Shown here: positions 62,409-64,000 of the stretch, in pieces
Position numbering within the stretch: position 1 is the first letter of the stretch
Layout: each line of letters begins with the position of its first letter
NCBI RefSeq assembly: GCF_002938435.1
Contig: NZ_POQT01000005.1
Span: 1 to 64,000 of the forward strand
Length of the DNA: 64,000 nt
Source of the DNA: Blastococcus saxobsidens
GTDB taxonomy: Bacteria; Actinomycetota; Actinomycetes; Mycobacteriales; Geodermatophilaceae
Direction: 5' to 3'
Program-made: the position numbers and the translations under genes
The notes under the pieces: generated by a model
The model's input: the letters and a program-made list of their open reading frames with translations, nothing else
What the model was told of the DNA's origin: nothing
Database searches by the model: none

Positions 62409-62692
62409 TCACCGCCATCGTGATGATCGACGCCGCGACCGACTCGATCGCCGAGGTGGCGCAGGCCGTCGCCGAGCTCGACGGGGTCAGCGAGGTCTAC
62501 TCCGTCGCCGGCGAGGCCGATCTGATCGCCATCGTCCGCGTCCGGGAGTTCGAGCAGGTCGCCCAGGTGATCGCCGGACGCATCAACAAGGTGCCGGGGG
62601 TGGTCGACACCGACACGCACATCGCCTTCCGCGCCTACTCCCGGCACGACCTCGAGGCGGCGTTCTCGATCGGTTTCGACAGCACCGACTGA
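62405..62692 (+). CDS. Lrp/AsnC ligand-binding (RAM) domain protein
   Basis: A 95-residue stand-alone RAM domain: ITAIVMIDAATDSIAEVAQAVAELDGVSEVYSVAGEADLIAIVRV, the beta-alpha-beta-beta fold that binds amino acids and forms dimers and octamers. No helix-turn-helix is present, so it cannot bind DNA itself in the Lrp manner. It may sense an amino acid and act by protein contact. The GTG overlaps the nuclease stop; trpD converges 12 bp away. Confidence 0.9.
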   Translation: MITAIVMIDAATDSIAEVAQAVAELDGVSEVYSVAGEADLIAIVRVREFEQVAQVIAGRINKVPGVVDTDTHIAFRAYSRHDLEAAFSIGFDSTD

Positions 62693-62704
62693 ACGGCGCG
62701 GCCT

Positions 62705-63778
62705 TCACCCCTGCGTCGCGGACACCTCACGGCTGACCGCGATCCACCGGTCGAGCAGCGCCGCCGCCCGCCCGTCGTCGATCGCCGCCGCGGCGCGCTG
62801 CAGCCCCGCCCCGAGCGCGTCGTGCAGCCGCGACGGGCGCGGGTCGAACGCCGCCAGCGCAGCGGCTGCGTTCAGCAGCACGGCATCGCGCACCGGCCCC
62901 CGCCCGCCGTCGACCAGCCGGCGGAAGACGTCGGCGTTGGCCCGCGCGTCACCCCCGCGCAGCGCATCGGGCCCGGGGACCTCGAGGCCCAGCGCCGAGG
63001 GGTCCACCCGGTCGGGCTCCACCTCGCCGTCGCGGACGACCCACACCGACGAGGTGGTCGCGGTGGTCAGCTCGTCGAGCCCGTCGTCACCGCGGAACAC
63101 CAGGGCCCGCATGCCCCGGCCGGCGAGCACCTCGGCCATCACCGGGGCCATCCGTGCGTCGGCGCAGCCGATCGCGGCAGCCACCGGGCGTGCCGGGTTG
63201 GTGAGCGGTCCCAGGAAGTTGAACACCGTCGCGATGCGCATCTCCCGTCGCGCGGGCCCGGCATGACGCATGCCCGGGTGGAACACGGGCGCGAAGAAGA
63301 AGCCGATCCCCGCCTCCGTGACGCAGTGCGCCACGCCGTCGGCCGGCAGGTCGATGACGACGCCCAGCGCCTCGAGCACGTCGGCGGCACCGGAGGACGA
63401 CGACGCCGCCCGGCCCCCGTGCTTGGCCACGGGCACACCGGCGGCGGCCGTGACCACCGAGGCCATCGTGGAGATGTTCACGGTGTGGGCGCCGTCGCCG
63501 CCGGTGCCGACGATGTCGACGCAGTCCATGGCCAGCCGGACCGGCGTCGCCTGCTCGAGCATCTCCGCGGCCAGCCCGGCCACCTCCGCGGCCGACTCGC
63601 CCTTGGCGCGCAGCGCGACGGCGAAGGCCGCCACCTGGACGGGAGTCGCCTCCCCGGTCATGACCTCGCGCATCGCCCAGCGGGCGTCGTCGCCGCCCAG
63701 GTCCTCCCGGGCCAGCAGGCGGTTGAGCACCACGGGCCAGGTGGGCGCACCGGTGGAGGTGGCGGCCACCGGCGTCAT
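62705..63778 (-). CDS. trpD: Anthranilate phosphoribosyltransferase
   Basis: A 357-residue enzyme: [19 protein letters not shown] at the N-terminus, [49 protein letters not shown] (PRPP and Mg sites), [18 protein letters not shown], and [20 protein letters not shown]. It transfers phosphoribose to anthranilate in tryptophan synthesis. The ATG overlaps the stop of the upstream gene by 4 bp. Position matches Rv2192c. Confidence 0.93.
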   Translation of the reverse strand: MTPVAATSTGAPTWPVVLNRLLAREDLGGDDARWAMREVMTGEATPVQVAAFAVALRAKGESAAEVAGLAAEMLEQATPVRLAMDCVDIVGTGGDGAHTVNISTMASVVTAAAGVPVAKHGGRAASSSSGAADVLEALGVVIDLPADGVAHCVTEAGIGFFFAPVFHPGMRHAGPARREMRIATVFNFLGPLTNPARPVAAAIGCADARMAPVMAEVLAGRGMRALVFRGDDGLDELTTATTSSVWVVRDGEVEPDRVDPSALGLEVPGPDALRGGDARANADVFRRLVDGGRGPVRDAVLLNAAAALAAFDPRPSRLHDALGAGLQRAAAAIDDGRAAALLDRWIAVSREVSATQG

Positions 63779-64000
63779 GGGCGCACGACCGGACGCCGGA
63801 CGTGGTCGCGCAGCAGGTCGGCGACGACCTTCGGGGCGACGAGCGGGTCGACCGGGAAGGGCAGCGTGGCCTCGGCCCGTGACCAGTGCGCCAGCCAGCG
63901 GTCGGGCTGGCGGGCGATCAGGAGGCAGACGGCCGGGCGGTCGGCGACCTCGACCTCGAGCTGGCGGGTCAGCGCCATCCCACCGGTCGGCTGCGCCTCG
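63775..64000 (-). CDS. C-terminal part of unidentified gene upstream of trpD
   Basis: The frame is open to the right edge (75 codons seen) and ends with an ATGA overlap into trpD. The visible part has [38 protein letters not shown] and the Arg-rich end [19 protein letters not shown] 63978 could be an internal or true start. No family was recognised. Confidence 0.45.
   Translation of the reverse strand, partial: EAQPTGGMALTRQLEVEVADRPAVCLLIARQPDRWLAHWSRAEATLPFPVDPLVAPKVVADLLRDHVRRPVVRP

Overview
The window is very GC-rich with strong third-position G/C bias, frequent GTG starts, 1-4 bp start/stop overlaps and many leaderless-looking starts, so it comes from an actinobacterium. The gene content suggests family Geodermatophilaceae (Blastococcus, Modestobacter, Geodermatophilus): carotenoid genes including the split lycopene cyclase CrtYc/CrtYd, a chemoreceptor, PASTA kinase and PimB'. 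The family assignment is inference. No rRNA, tRNA, CRISPR array, transposase or phage gene was seen.

Layout. 1-730: end of a minus-strand DUF6504/SAV_6107-HEPN operon behind a perfect LexA box. 731-7232: an EcsC-family gene and a defence locus, a single-chain Type ISP restriction-modification enzyme (1634 aa) coupled to a small D-ExK nuclease-like protein. 7339-12724: six genes joined by 4-bp overlaps, YbaK-like, GNAT, CrtO/CrtI-like oxidoreductase, CruF-like hydratase, CruG-like glycosyltransferase and flavin reductase. 12725-19906: adenosine kinase, CDP-alcohol phosphatidyltransferase, secreted lipase, ABC exporter with a LolA/RseB-like lipid-binding protein, a hypothetical protein and metF. 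20116-24370: core carotenoid genes crtE-crtI-crtB facing crtYc-crtYd. 24413-33697: Rv2175c-type DNA-binding protein, lactate-oxidase-like enzyme, PASTA kinase, endonuclease IV, subtilase, threonine aldolase, class II DAHP synthase and phosphofructokinase. 33918-41525: chemoreceptor, small membrane proteins, STAS protein, PucR regulator, Rv2179c-type exoribonuclease, RidA and glycerol kinase. 41529-45656: SDR, Baeyer-Villiger-type monooxygenase, hydrolase and TetR regulator, with a palindromic operator. 45661-64000: PlsC, esterase, a TIGR00300/LOR-SDH protein, ROK glucokinase with an ArsA-like ATPase and SRPBCC protein, FadD, PimB', M48 protease, an NlpC/P60 hydrolase behind a c-di-AMP (ydaO) riboswitch, an NlpC/P60-VanY double hydrolase, a DEDDh-UvrC-like nuclease, an Lrp-type domain and trpD.

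From metF to trpD the gene order follows the Mycobacterium tuberculosis Rv2172c-Rv2192c neighbourhood (metF, idsA2, Rv2175c, pknL, aroG, Rv2179c, plsC, ATPase, SRPBCC, fadD15, pimB', NlpC/P60, exonuclease-UvrC, trpD). The crt genes sit where mptA lies in M. tuberculosis. Together the two carotenoid clusters could encode GGPP to lycopene to a monocyclic, 1'-hydroxylated, glycosylated carotenoid.

The most unusual observations are: a three-copy intergenic repeat (49.3, 54.2 and 56.7 kb) whose outer stem shows a compensatory base-pair change; a 21-bp symmetric divergent promoter in which both start codons lie inside the palindrome arms; a window-wide set of TANNNT boxes 6-8 nt upstream of start codons; the ydaO riboswitch with direct GTCAC repeats over its promoter; and several conserved enzymes missing signature residues.
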